A DNA stretch of 64,000 nucleotides from CAYFXE01 sp964347035 (GTDB lineage Bacteria > Acidobacteriota > Aminicenantia > Aminicenantales > Aminicenantaceae), in assembly GCA_964347035.1 (NCBI GenBank), contig CAYFXE010000006.1, positions 1 through 64,000 on the forward strand. The letters are read 5' to 3'. The position numbers and the translations under genes are program-made. The notes beneath the pieces were generated by a model. It saw nothing but the letters and a program-made list of their open reading frames with translations. It searched no databases and was not told where the DNA came from. Shown piece by piece: positions 8,794-18,800 of this stretch; the first letter of the stretch is position 1, and every line of letters begins with the position of its first letter.

Positions 8794-9711
8794 ATGATTG
8801 ATCTTAAGACGAAATTCCTAGGCAGCATTGTCGGGAGCGCGCTCGGTGATGCGATCGGCGAGTTGGCTTTTCGCTACCGCGACAAAAACATCCTGCGCCG
8901 AAAGATAGATAAATTCGAAAAACTCATTTACACGGATGACACAGCCATGTGCATAAGCATAGCCGAGTCGATCATTAAAATGGGTTTTCTGGATCAGCTC
9001 GATCTTGAAGAGAAGTTTATATCCAGTTTTAATGAAGAACCATGGCGGGGTTATGGCCCAGGTCCCCCCACAATATTCTCGATGGTCGAACGTTCGGAGA
9101 TGAGTTGCACACAAGCGGCTCAGACTTTGTTTGGTGGTCAGGGCTCATTCGGAAACGGGGCAGCCATGAGGATTGCTCCGATCGGGCTCGTCCTCCACGA
9201 TGAATCTACTCTATATGAAAAGGCATGTGCATCTGCCGTCCTCACCCATGCTCATCCTGTCGGACAAGATGGAGCCGCTGTCCAAGCCAAAGCTGTTGCC
9301 CTCGCCGTTCCGCTAAAACCGGAAGACCCATTTCCCCAAGAGAGATTCATAACTGAACTCATCGAATTCGCCAAAACTCCAGAAATGAGGGAGAAATTGC
9401 AGGGAGTTCAGCAGCTACTAGCCAAAAAAGCATCTCCCCCAAAGGCGGCCGATGTTCTGGGCCGGTCTGTGGCTGTCCAAGAATCCCTGCCTTTTGCTCT
9501 CTTTTCTTTCTTAAGCCATCCAGAGTCTTTTGAAGATTGTCTTTTCTGTGCCATCTTAAACGGTGGTGATAGAGACACCCTTGGGGCTATGGCCTGTGCA
9601 GTCTCCGGGGCTTATTTAGGTTTCGATTCCATTCCTCGATCTTGGAGGGAAAAACTCGAAAATAGTACTCACATCCAGAATTTGGCCGTAGAGCTATCAA
9701 AAATTCGATAA
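8794..9711 (+). CDS. ADP-ribosylglycohydrolase (DraG/ARH-like) family protein
   Basis: These enzymes hydrolyse ADP-ribose from proteins or small molecules using two Mg ions. The first metal motif is YTDDTAM (T47-D48-D49), preceded by the family start GSIVGSALGDAIGE. A middle block GNGAAMRIAPIG and HAHPVGQDGAA follow, and the second metal site is GGDRDTLGAM near residue 265. All key acidic residues are present, so it should be active. The 305-residue length is normal. No ADP-ribosyltransferase partner is nearby, so the substrate is unknown. Confidence 0.9.
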   Translation: MIDLKTKFLGSIVGSALGDAIGELAFRYRDKNILRRKIDKFEKLIYTDDTAMCISIAESIIKMGFLDQLDLEEKFISSFNEEPWRGYGPGPPTIFSMVERSEMSCTQAAQTLFGGQGSFGNGAAMRIAPIGLVLHDESTLYEKACASAVLTHAHPVGQDGAAVQAKAVALAVPLKPEDPFPQERFITELIEFAKTPEMREKLQGVQQLLAKKASPPKAADVLGRSVAVQESLPFALFSFLSHPESFEDCLFCAILNGGDRDTLGAMACAVSGAYLGFDSIPRSWREKLENSTHIQNLAVELSKIR

Positions 9712-9757
9712 AATAGAAAGGAATAAAGGACCTGTCGTGAGTAACGGTCGGGACTTC

Positions 9758-10486
9758 TTACTCGCTCTTCTCGAACAAAGAATCTTCCAGACCCGTGTTG
9801 AATTTCACTTCTTCAATGGTGAATTTTAAATATTCCTCTCCATCCCGGTATTGGACAGAAGAATGGGACATGGTTATCCCGTTGACTTTTTTGTAGTCGG
9901 AACTGTATTGTTCAACCTCAACTTCTCCCATCGGCCCCGTCACGGTTGACCTGCTTTTTGTTACGAGATAAGTTTGAGAATCACAATAGATTGTTGCTTT
10001 AAACCCGTCAGGATAGGTTTGTTCGAGAATAAAATGGTCTTTACCCTCGACCTGTTCCTTTCCTATATAGGTAAAAGTTATGTCATATTTTTCAGGATTT
10101 AGCAGGGAAATAACGGGCATCGATTCTCTTTTCCATTCAGCTGCTCCTTGCTCAGGCATGTCTTCAATGGCGCCGGTCTGAGGGTTAACCATCCAGGCTG
10201 TCTCACCATCATAAGCCTGGGTAATGACCATACCCATAACTTCAAAATCGAGACGCCTCTTGTTCGGTTCTTTTTTGTAGACAGTGATGGTTCCGCTCAA
10301 ACCTTGCATCGTCAACTCTGCCGTTCCCGTTATGGTCATGTCCTTGATATTCTTAAGGGCATCCTCTCCTCCCATAGCTTCGATCATCTTCAATCTGACC
10401 TCATCAGCTGATTGCCCCCCTCCTGGAGGAGCTATTAGACTCAACAGAAAAATACTCAATAGCGCCGATGAAAAATTTTTTTTCAT
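9758..10486 (-). CDS. LolA-fold outer-membrane lipoprotein-sorting-like protein
   Basis: The 242-residue protein has a signal peptide (MKKNFSSALLSIFLLSLIAP). The pattern ADEVRLKMIEAMGGEDALKNIKDMTITGTAEL, followed by alternating strands that end IEEVKFNTGLEDSLFEKSE, is the hallmark of LolA/LolB-fold proteins such as DUF4292-like or zinc-protease-associated domains. It probably acts in the periplasm binding a hydrophobic ligand. ATG 10486 has AGGAGG upstream. It is convergent with the ADP-ribosylglycohydrolase gene. Confidence 0.8.
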   Translation of the reverse strand: MKKNFSSALLSIFLLSLIAPPGGGQSADEVRLKMIEAMGGEDALKNIKDMTITGTAELTMQGLSGTITVYKKEPNKRRLDFEVMGMVITQAYDGETAWMVNPQTGAIEDMPEQGAAEWKRESMPVISLLNPEKYDITFTYIGKEQVEGKDHFILEQTYPDGFKATIYCDSQTYLVTKSRSTVTGPMGEVEVEQYSSDYKKVNGITMSHSSVQYRDGEEYLKFTIEEVKFNTGLEDSLFEKSE

Positions 10487-10655
10487 TATTCTTACCTCCT
10501 AATTATTTAAAACCTTACTAGAAAAAATTAATATAAAAGCTCGTGCAATAATTACTCAGTATCATACATTAATCAATACGGATTGACTGCAAAAAAGTTT
10601 AGGAGAAAAATTCAAGCCTAATATTATGACTATTATTATTCGTTAATCGCCTACC

Positions 10656-13600
10656 CTACTGGTTTTTTAAGGCGGCTAGACGATTCCTGGCGTCGTCGAG
10701 CTCAGGAATCCCGGGATCGGCATCCTTCCAGAGGTTGAGGAATGTCTCATAATACTCGATGGCTTTAGACTTTTCCTTCTTATTTTCGGCGATTTTCCCC
10801 AGCATGAAGTAGCTCTTGGCGAAAATATCCCCATCCCTTATTCGATGATAGGTTAAGGATTGAATCGTCTCGTATTGCTCTTGAGCCATCGCCAACTCGC
10901 CTGTTTTATAATAGGCCAGAGCCAAAGAATCGATAAACATCGGATGGTCCTCCACCTCAATGTCATATGGAGATCTCAGCAGTGAGATAGCTTTCTCGAA
11001 ATAATCTATGGCCTCCACATACCGTTCATTCTCCAATTCGACCATTCCCATCAGATGATAATAATATCTAATTCTTTTCCGGCTTAGACTCTTCTGGATC
11101 ATCTGCCTTAGCTCGGCAGCTATTTCTGACACATCAGCCATGGATTTCAACCCAAGATAGGCCAGTCCTTTGTAGTGTAAAGCCCGCATCTGATTGAATA
11201 AACTTTCGACGAGTAAGGCCTCTTTGTTCATCTCATCGAATTCTTTTAAGGCCAATTTAAATTTCCCCGTTTTAAGGTAGAGGCGACCGAGCCATTCATG
11301 GGGCAAAGGCTCTGTTCTCCGAATTTCTATCGCTTCATTTAACCGGCCCTGAGCAAGATATAAAAGGGCCAAACCGTTTCGACTCCATCCTGTCCCAGCC
11401 ACAAATTTACCAAACTCCTGCTGAGCTTTACCGATATCTCCCTTCAGCAGGTAATTCTCTCCTTTCCTGAAAACACTCTGGATCTCGGCGCTTTTGTCTA
11501 ACTTTGATGCCTTATCCAATTCAGCCAGGGCAAGATCATAATTTCCTTGGCAGGTGTACAGTAAAGCCAATTTGAAATACAGCCCGGCACTATCAGGATA
11601 AGACTCGAGAGCTTCTTCCAAAGTTTTTTTGGCAATGCCATACAGACCTTTAGCCATATAACCCTCGACAAGATTCCAGTAGGAAATGAGTGTTCCTGAC
11701 TTATTCTGAATATTAACTTTAGAATGGTTGATGGCCTGATCCCATCGTTCTAAGGCAAAGTAGGTAATCCCCAGGTTGGTGTTGCCGATGCTGTCTTCAG
11801 GATAAATGTCAAGAAGTTTTTTAAAAGCTTCGATGGCCTTATCGTATGTCTCCTCTTTCATTTTATAATAATCGCTCTGGATGATAAGCCGTTCTCTTTC
11901 TGATACCTGATTGCTCAACTCAAAAGCCTTCTGGATGGCCTTCAGCATAGCCGGCCTGTATCCCATATTGTGGAAAGAAACAGCCACAGACCGGTAGGCC
12001 ATGGCGAATTCTGGATCGATGTCCAAGGCTTTCTGCATGAAGGACAGGGATTTCGCATAATCTGCCTGAAGATGATATCGCCGGCCCATGCTGTAGAATT
12101 TGAAAGCCTCAGGAGAACTGGTGGTGATATTCTCTATTTTATTGTCGAGATCTGTGGTGATCTCTTCCTCGGTCAGTTCAAAGTCTTCCTTAAGTCTTCT
12201 CGTCAACTCATCCACCATCTCGTAAAAAGCGTACTCACCTCTTCCCTCAGCCCTTTCTGATCCGACGAGCTCACCTGTGGCTCCGTCATGGACAGTCACG
12301 TTAACTCGAAAAAGATCCCCAGCTCTAGTGTAATTCCCCACCAGTATTCTTTCCACCCCGGTTTTATCAGAGATTTCTTTCAGAACTTCAGTAGAATAGC
12401 TCTCCGTGTCGAGTTGATTCATGCGGTTGAGAACATCGAATAGCTGCTCTGCACTCAAAATCCTGAGGTATTTTGACTGGGAAAGATCCGTGATCAGCAG
12501 GTCAGATAGAGCAGTCTTCCAATGGTCAAGATTTTGATCTCCGGTGTTATTTTTGAAGTACATGACGGCCAATGAGGGTTTATCAGAAGGGATGGCCAAT
12601 GTTTCCTTTGGAGAGAGCAGCTGCCAGAGGATGACACCGATGACCGTCACAACGAGGACGATGAGGGCAGGAAGGAACATCTTTTTCAATCCGATCGTGA
12701 CTGTCAATTCCTTGGTGGTGATCGGCTTTCTCTTGGGCAGGATTTTTTCGGCCATCGGAAACCGCTCTTCTAATTTTGATAAGTCCATGAACAGCTCATC
12801 TGCGTTCTGGTATCTTTTTGCTCTGTCTTTCTCCAAACATTTCAATATGATTCGGTTAAGATCATCCGGAATCTGAGGATTAATCTTTTTGGGTTCCGGA
12901 GGCTTCTCGCTCTTGTGTTTCATAACAACACTCAAAAGTGTGTCTCCCTCGAACGGGACTCTGCTCGTTAACATCTCGAACAGGATGACACCCAGGGAGT
13001 AGAGATCCGATCGCTGGTCAACTTCCCTTGTCTCAGCCTGTTCTGGTGACATGTACTCCGGAGTCCCGATCAAACCTCCGAGTCCTGTTATCGCCTTAGA
13101 TTTAACGGAGCGGGCTATGCCAAAGTCCAAAATCCGAGCTTTGCCCTCCCTGTCGATAATGATGTTCGATGGCTTTAAATCGCGATGAACAATCCCCAAA
13201 TTGTGCGCTTCGGACAAACCCTGACAAATCTGCTTGGCAATGGTGACAGAGGCTCCCAAACTCAGCTGCTTCGTCATCCGGATCATATTCTTAAGGTTTT
13301 CTCCTGGCACGTACTCCATGGTGATGTAGTGAGTTCCCTCCTCTTCGCTCAGATGATACATCCGGCAGACGTTTTTGTGCGAAATCTGTCGCGCCATTCT
13401 CAACTCGTTGGCAAAACGTTCGATCGTCTTTTTATCAGCCGCCACTTCAGGTTTAATGAGTTTTAGGGCCACTTCCTCGTTGATCTTTTTATCAAGTACC
13501 CTGTAGACCTTCCCCATTCCACCACTACCAAGTTCTTCGATCACTTCATATCTTTGAGCGAACGTCCTTCCCCGGTTTAATCCCTTCGAAGGAGTATCGA

Positions 13601-13712
13601 GAGTTTCTGTCTGAGAAACATAGATATCTTCTGAGGCAGGAAGAGATGTGCCACATTTTCCGCAGAATCTGGTATCGGCAGGATTATCAAAATGGCATTG
13701 TGGGCATTCCAT
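10656..13712 (-). CDS. Zinc-ribbon Ser/Thr protein kinase with FlgO/CsgG-like domain and TPR repeats
   Basis: The 1018-residue protein begins with a zinc ribbon (C3, C6, C17, C20). A complete Hanks-type kinase domain spans about 55-320: glycine loop GSGGMG 62-67, K84 in VALK, HRDLKPSN from H176 and DFG 196-198. A membrane segment lies near 345-365. Beyond it is a FlgO/TolB-like domain starting SLAVMYFKNNTGD, then about ten TPR units to the end. The kinase should be cytoplasmic and the C-terminal part extracytoplasmic. It is paralogous to the kinase at 14925-17396, with the same leader motif. Confidence 0.93.
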   Translation of the reverse strand: MECPQCHFDNPADTRFCGKCGTSLPASEDIYVSQTETLDTPSKGLNRGRTFAQRYEVIEELGSGGMGKVYRVLDKKINEEVALKLIKPEVAADKKTIERFANELRMARQISHKNVCRMYHLSEEEGTHYITMEYVPGENLKNMIRMTKQLSLGASVTIAKQICQGLSEAHNLGIVHRDLKPSNIIIDREGKARILDFGIARSVKSKAITGLGGLIGTPEYMSPEQAETREVDQRSDLYSLGVILFEMLTSRVPFEGDTLLSVVMKHKSEKPPEPKKINPQIPDDLNRIILKCLEKDRAKRYQNADELFMDLSKLEERFPMAEKILPKRKPITTKELTVTIGLKKMFLPALIVLVVTVIGVILWQLLSPKETLAIPSDKPSLAVMYFKNNTGDQNLDHWKTALSDLLITDLSQSKYLRILSAEQLFDVLNRMNQLDTESYSTEVLKEISDKTGVERILVGNYTRAGDLFRVNVTVHDGATGELVGSERAEGRGEYAFYEMVDELTRRLKEDFELTEEEITTDLDNKIENITTSSPEAFKFYSMGRRYHLQADYAKSLSFMQKALDIDPEFAMAYRSVAVSFHNMGYRPAMLKAIQKAFELSNQVSERERLIIQSDYYKMKEETYDKAIEAFKKLLDIYPEDSIGNTNLGITYFALERWDQAINHSKVNIQNKSGTLISYWNLVEGYMAKGLYGIAKKTLEEALESYPDSAGLYFKLALLYTCQGNYDLALAELDKASKLDKSAEIQSVFRKGENYLLKGDIGKAQQEFGKFVAGTGWSRNGLALLYLAQGRLNEAIEIRRTEPLPHEWLGRLYLKTGKFKLALKEFDEMNKEALLVESLFNQMRALHYKGLAYLGLKSMADVSEIAAELRQMIQKSLSRKRIRYYYHLMGMVELENERYVEAIDYFEKAISLLRSPYDIEVEDHPMFIDSLALAYYKTGELAMAQEQYETIQSLTYHRIRDGDIFAKSYFMLGKIAENKKEKSKAIEYYETFLNLWKDADPGIPELDDARNRLAALKNQ

Positions 13713-13721
13713 AACCTGTTT

Positions 13722-13744
13722 TCTCCCAAATATTTATACGAAAA
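13722..13744 (-). promoter_or_regulatory. Leader motif shared by the two kinase genes, copy 1
   Basis: Read on the minus strand, TTTTCGTATAA is followed after exactly 5 nt by TGGGAGA, which includes the likely ribosome binding site. The same block with identical spacing lies in front of the other kinase (17400-17422). The TATAA part could be a -10 element or the block could be a conserved leader from the gene duplication. Confidence 0.45.
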
Positions 13745-13819
13745 ACAAATAAAAAAGATTCATTTTATACATAGATAAATCTGGTTTTTAGTATGAATTT
13801 CAAATAAAGAGTATACATA

Positions 13820-14884
13820 TCATAACTTAAATAAAAAATCACCCACCAAGGTTGCAAACCTATCAGGTTTTTCAAGGAAGGGGAAATGCGCAGCTCCAGG
13901 AACAATACTCAACTTCCCTTCAGGGAATAAGTCCACATATTCTTGACTGACTTTAGATGGCATCATATCCTTTTCCCCATGGATGACGAGAACGGGGGCA
14001 TTAATCTTTTTGAGTTCATCCCTGAGGTCGTATTTGAGACCGAGGGAAAAGTACATGGCGTGAACCATCCACCCTCCGATATCAGCAGGCTTTTGTCCTG
14101 CCTGGTCTGGAATTATCAGCCCAATCTTCTTATAAGCCGCTTCGTAAAATTGTAGATACCCATGATTCAATGCGACCAAGTCTTGTTCGTTTTTAGAAAA
14201 GATCTGCCCATAATCAAAATATCGAGCTAGAAAATCATCAAACTCACTCTTCTCTTCCTCAGAAAGATATTTTTTCAAAGCATCTAAACCTCTCCCCTCT
14301 TCGATGGGCATTTTAAGAACCCCGGCTGGAGCGATGAGAACCATCTTTTCCACGTATTCTGGAAATTCGACAGCATAGAGTGCGGCCAGGAATCCGCCGT
14401 AAGAGTGTCCGATCAGGATGATTTTTTCCTGTTTGAGGATCCTTCGGATGCGCTCGATATCAGCGATCTGAGTCGAGATTCCCAAAATCTTGTTCAGATC
14501 GACCATGTTCTGAAGATAGTTGGATGAATCAAACGTATCAACAGGTCTAGTGGATTTTCCGCAGCCCCGTTGATGGTAGTAATAAAATATGTGATTATCC
14601 GTGAGCCTCTCTAATCCTTCCCATGCTTCTGAAGGAGGAAATCCTGGACCGCCATGAACAACCAGAACGGGTCTGCCCTTTCCGCTTTGAAAATAATACA
14701 GGAGGATATCTTCTGACACCTTCCAGAAATGAGGCTCGATTCCTTCTTGAGAGGGAGGTTTGAGAGGTCGACGAAGCCCTTTCTCCTCTTTCAGAGTTCC
14801 TGGTTTATAGAAAGAACCATTCGAGGAAGAAAGAACCATGGTGACAGAAATTATAAGGAGAGCACAGAGTCCATATTTTTTCAT
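13820..14884 (-). CDS. Exported alpha/beta hydrolase, proline iminopeptidase-like (S33)
   Basis: The 354-residue protein has a signal peptide (MKKYGLCALLIISVTMVLSS). The fold follows with oxyanion motif HGGPG (77-81), HQRGCGKS, nucleophile S161 in GHSYGG, and a C-terminal acid and histidine in HGEKDMMPS and GAAHFPFLEKPD. HGGPG plus RGCGKS is the signature of proline iminopeptidases and related exported hydrolases. It would cleave peptides or amides in the periplasm. It sits between two kinase genes on the same strand, so co-transcription is possible. Confidence 0.87.
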   Translation of the reverse strand: MKKYGLCALLIISVTMVLSSSNGSFYKPGTLKEEKGLRRPLKPPSQEGIEPHFWKVSEDILLYYFQSGKGRPVLVVHGGPGFPPSEAWEGLERLTDNHIFYYYHQRGCGKSTRPVDTFDSSNYLQNMVDLNKILGISTQIADIERIRRILKQEKIILIGHSYGGFLAALYAVEFPEYVEKMVLIAPAGVLKMPIEEGRGLDALKKYLSEEEKSEFDDFLARYFDYGQIFSKNEQDLVALNHGYLQFYEAAYKKIGLIIPDQAGQKPADIGGWMVHAMYFSLGLKYDLRDELKKINAPVLVIHGEKDMMPSKVSQEYVDLFPEGKLSIVPGAAHFPFLEKPDRFATLVGDFLFKL

Positions 14885-14924
14885 TCTTATTCTCCACCTA
14901 TTGAGTCTGTTGATCTAATCATTC

Positions 14925-17396
14925 TTAATCTATGCTCATTTTTCGTAGCAGCTCTCGGTATCGGGGATCGGTTTGTACATTTGAAAATACTGGATCGACT
15001 TTAATCAAACGCAGCCAACTGTCGTATTCTGAATAGGCCTCTTCAAGATACTGAAAAGCCAAATCATTCTCACCAAGGGTAAAATAGACAATAGCAATTA
15101 TGGTTTTCGATACATATTCCTGTTGTGCTCTCTCCAGGAGTTTATCAAGAATTTTCTGTGCCTTCTCTCTCTGGCCCATTTTCGCATAGACTACGGCGAT
15201 CCAACCTTCAATTCGCGAGCTCCAACCCTTTGCCAACTCCAACTCATTCCGGAACTCTTCCAGAGTCTCTTCATACCTTTCATTCTGGAGGTGGATTGAT
15301 CCGATATAAAAGTGTGTACCCCCAAAACCTGAATCCAACTCAAGGGTTTTGCTCAGGGTTTCCATGGCTTGGTTATAGAGTCCGGCCCGGTAGTAGACCT
15401 GTCCTAAGTTCCTGTTTATCACGAGAGAGAGAGGATCGAGTTCATGAGCCCGCTTAATCTCCCGGATAGCCTCGTCATAGCGGGTCAAGCACATCAGATC
15501 ATAACCATACCAGTGATGAGCGGTTGCATACCCAGGATCAAGTTCGATGGCCAGTTTATACTCTCTCTCAGCCGCCGGCCAATCATAATCAAATCTCCTT
15601 TTGAGCTGGGCGAGAGAGACATGGGCTTCGGCCGTCCTGTCGTCAATGGCGATGGCTCTCAGTACAGACTGCTTCGCTTTAGGATAAGCCTCCTTCGGAG
15701 GTAAAGTTCCGTATTCTGGAAGGAGAAGATATGAATTAGCCAGCCCGATGTAAGCAAGAGCGTAATTAGGATCAATTTCAATGGCCCTGGCGAAATAACT
15801 TATTGCTCTCTGCAGATCTTCTTCTGTTCTCCTGTTCCAGAAATAACGTCCTCTGTAATAAGCCTCAAAAGCCAGGGGATTTTCGGTGTATCGTTTGGCC
15901 ATCCGGTCCAGTTGCTCTCCTGTCAGCTCTAACCGAAGATTATCGATAATCGAGTTTGATATTTCTTCTTGAACATCGAATATTTCGGCGATCTTTCTTC
16001 TGTACTGGTTGCCCCAGATGAGGCTGTTGTCCGAGGTGTTGATAAGTTCGACGCTGATCGATAGTTCATCGCCTCGCCTTGTTAACCGGCTCATGAGAAG
16101 GACATCGACTCCGAGTTCTTGACCCACTGCCCTGGGATTAATTTCCTTTCTCTTGTAATGAAAGACAGTGCTTCGGGCTATGACTTTTTTGAGGCTTGGC
16201 AGTTGCGTCAGTTTATTGATGATGCTCTCGGTGATACCATCACCGAGATATTCTATGTCAGGATCAGCGTTAACATTTTCAAAAGGGAGCACGGCGATCG
16301 AATCTAAAGCCTCCTGCTGACCTCTAAAGAACAAGATTCCACCTAAAACAATAAGAGCTGCGATAAGGAAAACTCCTCCGTAAAGAACGCCTTTCTTCAT
16401 CTCCAGCCTTTTTACTTTTTTGATCTTTTTTTCTACTTTCATTTTTTCCGGTGAGCCTGGGAAGTCTTTGTTCAGCACGAAGAGAAGTTCTTCGACCGTC
16501 TGGAATCGATTCCCCCTCCTCTTCTCCAGACATTTTAAGATCACCTGACTCAAATTCTCAGGGATATGAGGATTGAAATTCTTCGGGTCTGGAGGAGGCT
16601 CATTCTTGTGCTTCATCAGGATGCTTAGGGCACTATCCCCTTCAAAAGGCAACCTCCCGGTTATCATTTCAAACAGGATAACTCCGAAGGAATAGATATC
16701 CGACCTCTGGTCGACATCTTTTGTCTCAGCCTGTTCGGGTGACATGTAGGAAGGAGTACCGATCATCCCCCCGGCACCAGTCACTCCTTTTGCTCTTAAT
16801 GACCGGGCGATCCCAAAATCCATGATCCGGGCGTTTCCTTCTCGATCGATGATGACATTCGAGGGCTTTAAATCGCGGTGAATGACCCCCAGCCTATGGG
16901 CCTCGGCCAGCCCCTCACCAACCTGCCTTGCGATGTTTATGGCAGTTCGCAGACTCAGCTGTCCGGTCATCCGAATCATATCCCTTAAGTTTTCCCCTGG
17001 AACATATTCCATGGTGATGTATTGGATTCCTTCTTCCTCTCCAATATGATACATCCGGCAGACGTTTTTATGCGATATGCGGCGGGCCATCTTTAACTCG
17101 TTCCGGAATCGGTCTATAGTCATCTTGTCGTCAGCAATTTCGGGATTTAAGAGCTTGAGAGCAACGTCTTCGTTGATCTGGGTATCCATGACTCTGAAGA
17201 CACTCCCCATTCCTCCCTTCCCTAACTGCTCGATGACCTCGTACCTGCGGGCAAAGACTGCTCCTCTTTTCAAGGAGTGTTCTACGGTTTCAGTCTCAGA
17301 AGATGAGACGCTGTCATGAGATAGAAAGGAGGCACCGCACTGCCCACAGTATTTCGCATCGGCAGGATTTTCATACTGACATTCAGAACACTTCAT
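14925..17396 (-). CDS. Zinc-ribbon Ser/Thr protein kinase with TolB-like domain and TPR repeats
   Basis: Start ATG 17396 (MKCSEC) is chosen because it has GGGAG upstream and aligns with the start of its paralogue; a TTG at 17411 is the alternative. Numbered from 17411, the zinc ribbon is C8, C11, C22, C25, the kinase has GKGGMG, K86, HRDLKPSN (H178) and DFG 198-200, and a membrane segment lies near 345-365. A TolB-like domain (SIAVLPFENVNADPDIEYLG) is followed by TPR repeats to the end. The signal sensed is unknown. Confidence 0.93.
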   Translation of the reverse strand: MKCSECQYENPADAKYCGQCGASFLSHDSVSSSETETVEHSLKRGAVFARRYEVIEQLGKGGMGSVFRVMDTQINEDVALKLLNPEIADDKMTIDRFRNELKMARRISHKNVCRMYHIGEEEGIQYITMEYVPGENLRDMIRMTGQLSLRTAINIARQVGEGLAEAHRLGVIHRDLKPSNVIIDREGNARIMDFGIARSLRAKGVTGAGGMIGTPSYMSPEQAETKDVDQRSDIYSFGVILFEMITGRLPFEGDSALSILMKHKNEPPPDPKNFNPHIPENLSQVILKCLEKRRGNRFQTVEELLFVLNKDFPGSPEKMKVEKKIKKVKRLEMKKGVLYGGVFLIAALIVLGGILFFRGQQEALDSIAVLPFENVNADPDIEYLGDGITESIINKLTQLPSLKKVIARSTVFHYKRKEINPRAVGQELGVDVLLMSRLTRRGDELSISVELINTSDNSLIWGNQYRRKIAEIFDVQEEISNSIIDNLRLELTGEQLDRMAKRYTENPLAFEAYYRGRYFWNRRTEEDLQRAISYFARAIEIDPNYALAYIGLANSYLLLPEYGTLPPKEAYPKAKQSVLRAIAIDDRTAEAHVSLAQLKRRFDYDWPAAEREYKLAIELDPGYATAHHWYGYDLMCLTRYDEAIREIKRAHELDPLSLVINRNLGQVYYRAGLYNQAMETLSKTLELDSGFGGTHFYIGSIHLQNERYEETLEEFRNELELAKGWSSRIEGWIAVVYAKMGQREKAQKILDKLLERAQQEYVSKTIIAIVYFTLGENDLAFQYLEEAYSEYDSWLRLIKVDPVFSNVQTDPRYRELLRKMSID

Positions 17397-17399
17397 CGC

Positions 17400-17422
17400 T
17401 CTCCCAGACAATTATACGAAAA
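17400..17422 (-). promoter_or_regulatory. Leader motif shared by the two kinase genes, copy 2
   Basis: Minus-strand TTTTCGTATAA, 5 nt, TGGGAGA, directly before the ATG at 17396. It matches the block before the kinase at 13712 in sequence and spacing. Confidence 0.45.
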
Positions 17423-17544
17423 TCTTCCTTATTTTCCAGAGCCTATATTTTTTCATTTTTTTTCTTATTTTCAAAATTTTAAGATATATTATATAATATA
17501 TAGAGATTATAAGGAATTTTTAATGAGTACAAGGAGGAAGATTT

Positions 17545-18765
17545 ATGGAGGATAAGAAATTCAAACGAAGAGATTTTATCAAAACAACCACAATCGGCCT
17601 CTTCTCCACAGGCTTTGCATTTCCATTTTTTAAGGCCGATGATGCCGCTCAACTTCAACCTCGAAAAATTATCTACCGGACTTTAGGCCGAACAGGTTTG
17701 AGGATTCCAATCGTGAGTTTCGGGGTTATGAACTCGGACAGTCCTGATCTGATAAACCAAGCCCTTGATATGGGAATCAACCATTTGGATACAGCTCATC
17801 TGTATCTCAGAGGTAACAGCGAGAGAGTTATCGGGGAAGTTCTCCAGAAGAAAGGAATTCGGGACAAGGTTTACGTGGGCACGAAAATGCGCTTTGCCAG
17901 GGACAATGAGAAAAATAAATTCCTCCTAAAAGGCACGGAAAGAGAGCCTGCCGCAACGGGAGAGAATCTTTATAAACAGCTCGACAAAAGCCTCGAGCGA
18001 CTTCGCACAGATTACGTGGACATCCTTTATCTCCACAGCTGTTACAGCCCTCAGATGGCCACCTACGAGCCTCTGATCGAGGCCCTCACCAAGGTTAAGA
18101 AGCAGGGAAAGGCGAGGTTCATAGGAGTCTCGACACATAAGAATGAGCCTATGGTCATCCGAGCGGCTGTGGACTCGGGAGTTTATGATGTTGTCCTTAC
18201 AGCTTACCATTATCTGCAAAAAAATAAAGATAAAGTCAAAAGGGCCATTCTGCATGCAGCTTCCAAAGGAGTTGGAGTTATCGCCATGAAAACCCAGGGT
18301 GGCAGGCGGCTGCAGCAAGAAAGCGAGGTGGAAATCAACCATCAAGCCGCTTTAAAATGGGTTTTAAATGACGAAAATGTCTGCACAACCATCCCAGGCA
18401 TGACGACATTTGCTCAGCTTGAGATGAACTATAACGTTATGGAGAACCTGGCTTTGTCCGAAGGAGAAAAAGCAGATCTTTCTCTCGCTGCTAAACTCAG
18501 AGGAATCTTCTACTGTCAGAATTGCCGTGCCTGTCTAGCCACCTGTCCTCATAGAGTTGAAATCCCCCATCTCATGAGAGCATATATGTATGCCAATGGG
18601 TACGGTAATCAAATTCAAGCAAGAATGACGATCGCTGAACTTCCTGAAAGGAAAGGACTAAATATTTGTTTGTCCTGTCCTACCTGTAACGCCTCTTGTA
18701 AAAACGGGATAAACATTCATTCAAGAATCGAGTCCCTCATGAAAGAAGATATGCATCTTGGATAA
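17545..18765 (+). CDS. Tat-exported aldo/keto reductase with C-terminal 4Fe-4S domain
   Basis: The N-terminus KRRDFIKTTTIGLFSTGFA is a twin-arginine signal, so the folded protein is exported with cofactor. The AKR barrel (about 45-300) shows the catalytic residues: D in HLDTAHLY, Y in the same stretch, K in VGTKMRF and H in ILYLHSC. The C-terminal 100 residues hold two cysteine clusters, CQNCRACLATCPH and CLSCPTCNASC, typical of 4Fe-4S binding in MocA-like AKR proteins. It probably takes part in a periplasmic redox reaction with an unknown substrate. ATG follows AAGGAGG. Confidence 0.9.
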   Translation: MEDKKFKRRDFIKTTTIGLFSTGFAFPFFKADDAAQLQPRKIIYRTLGRTGLRIPIVSFGVMNSDSPDLINQALDMGINHLDTAHLYLRGNSERVIGEVLQKKGIRDKVYVGTKMRFARDNEKNKFLLKGTEREPAATGENLYKQLDKSLERLRTDYVDILYLHSCYSPQMATYEPLIEALTKVKKQGKARFIGVSTHKNEPMVIRAAVDSGVYDVVLTAYHYLQKNKDKVKRAILHAASKGVGVIAMKTQGGRRLQQESEVEINHQAALKWVLNDENVCTTIPGMTTFAQLEMNYNVMENLALSEGEKADLSLAAKLRGIFYCQNCRACLATCPHRVEIPHLMRAYMYANGYGNQIQARMTIAELPERKGLNICLSCPTCNASCKNGINIHSRIESLMKEDMHLG

Positions 18766-18800
18766 GAATCTTGAATTGAGGCTGTGTACTTCTTGCGGTT

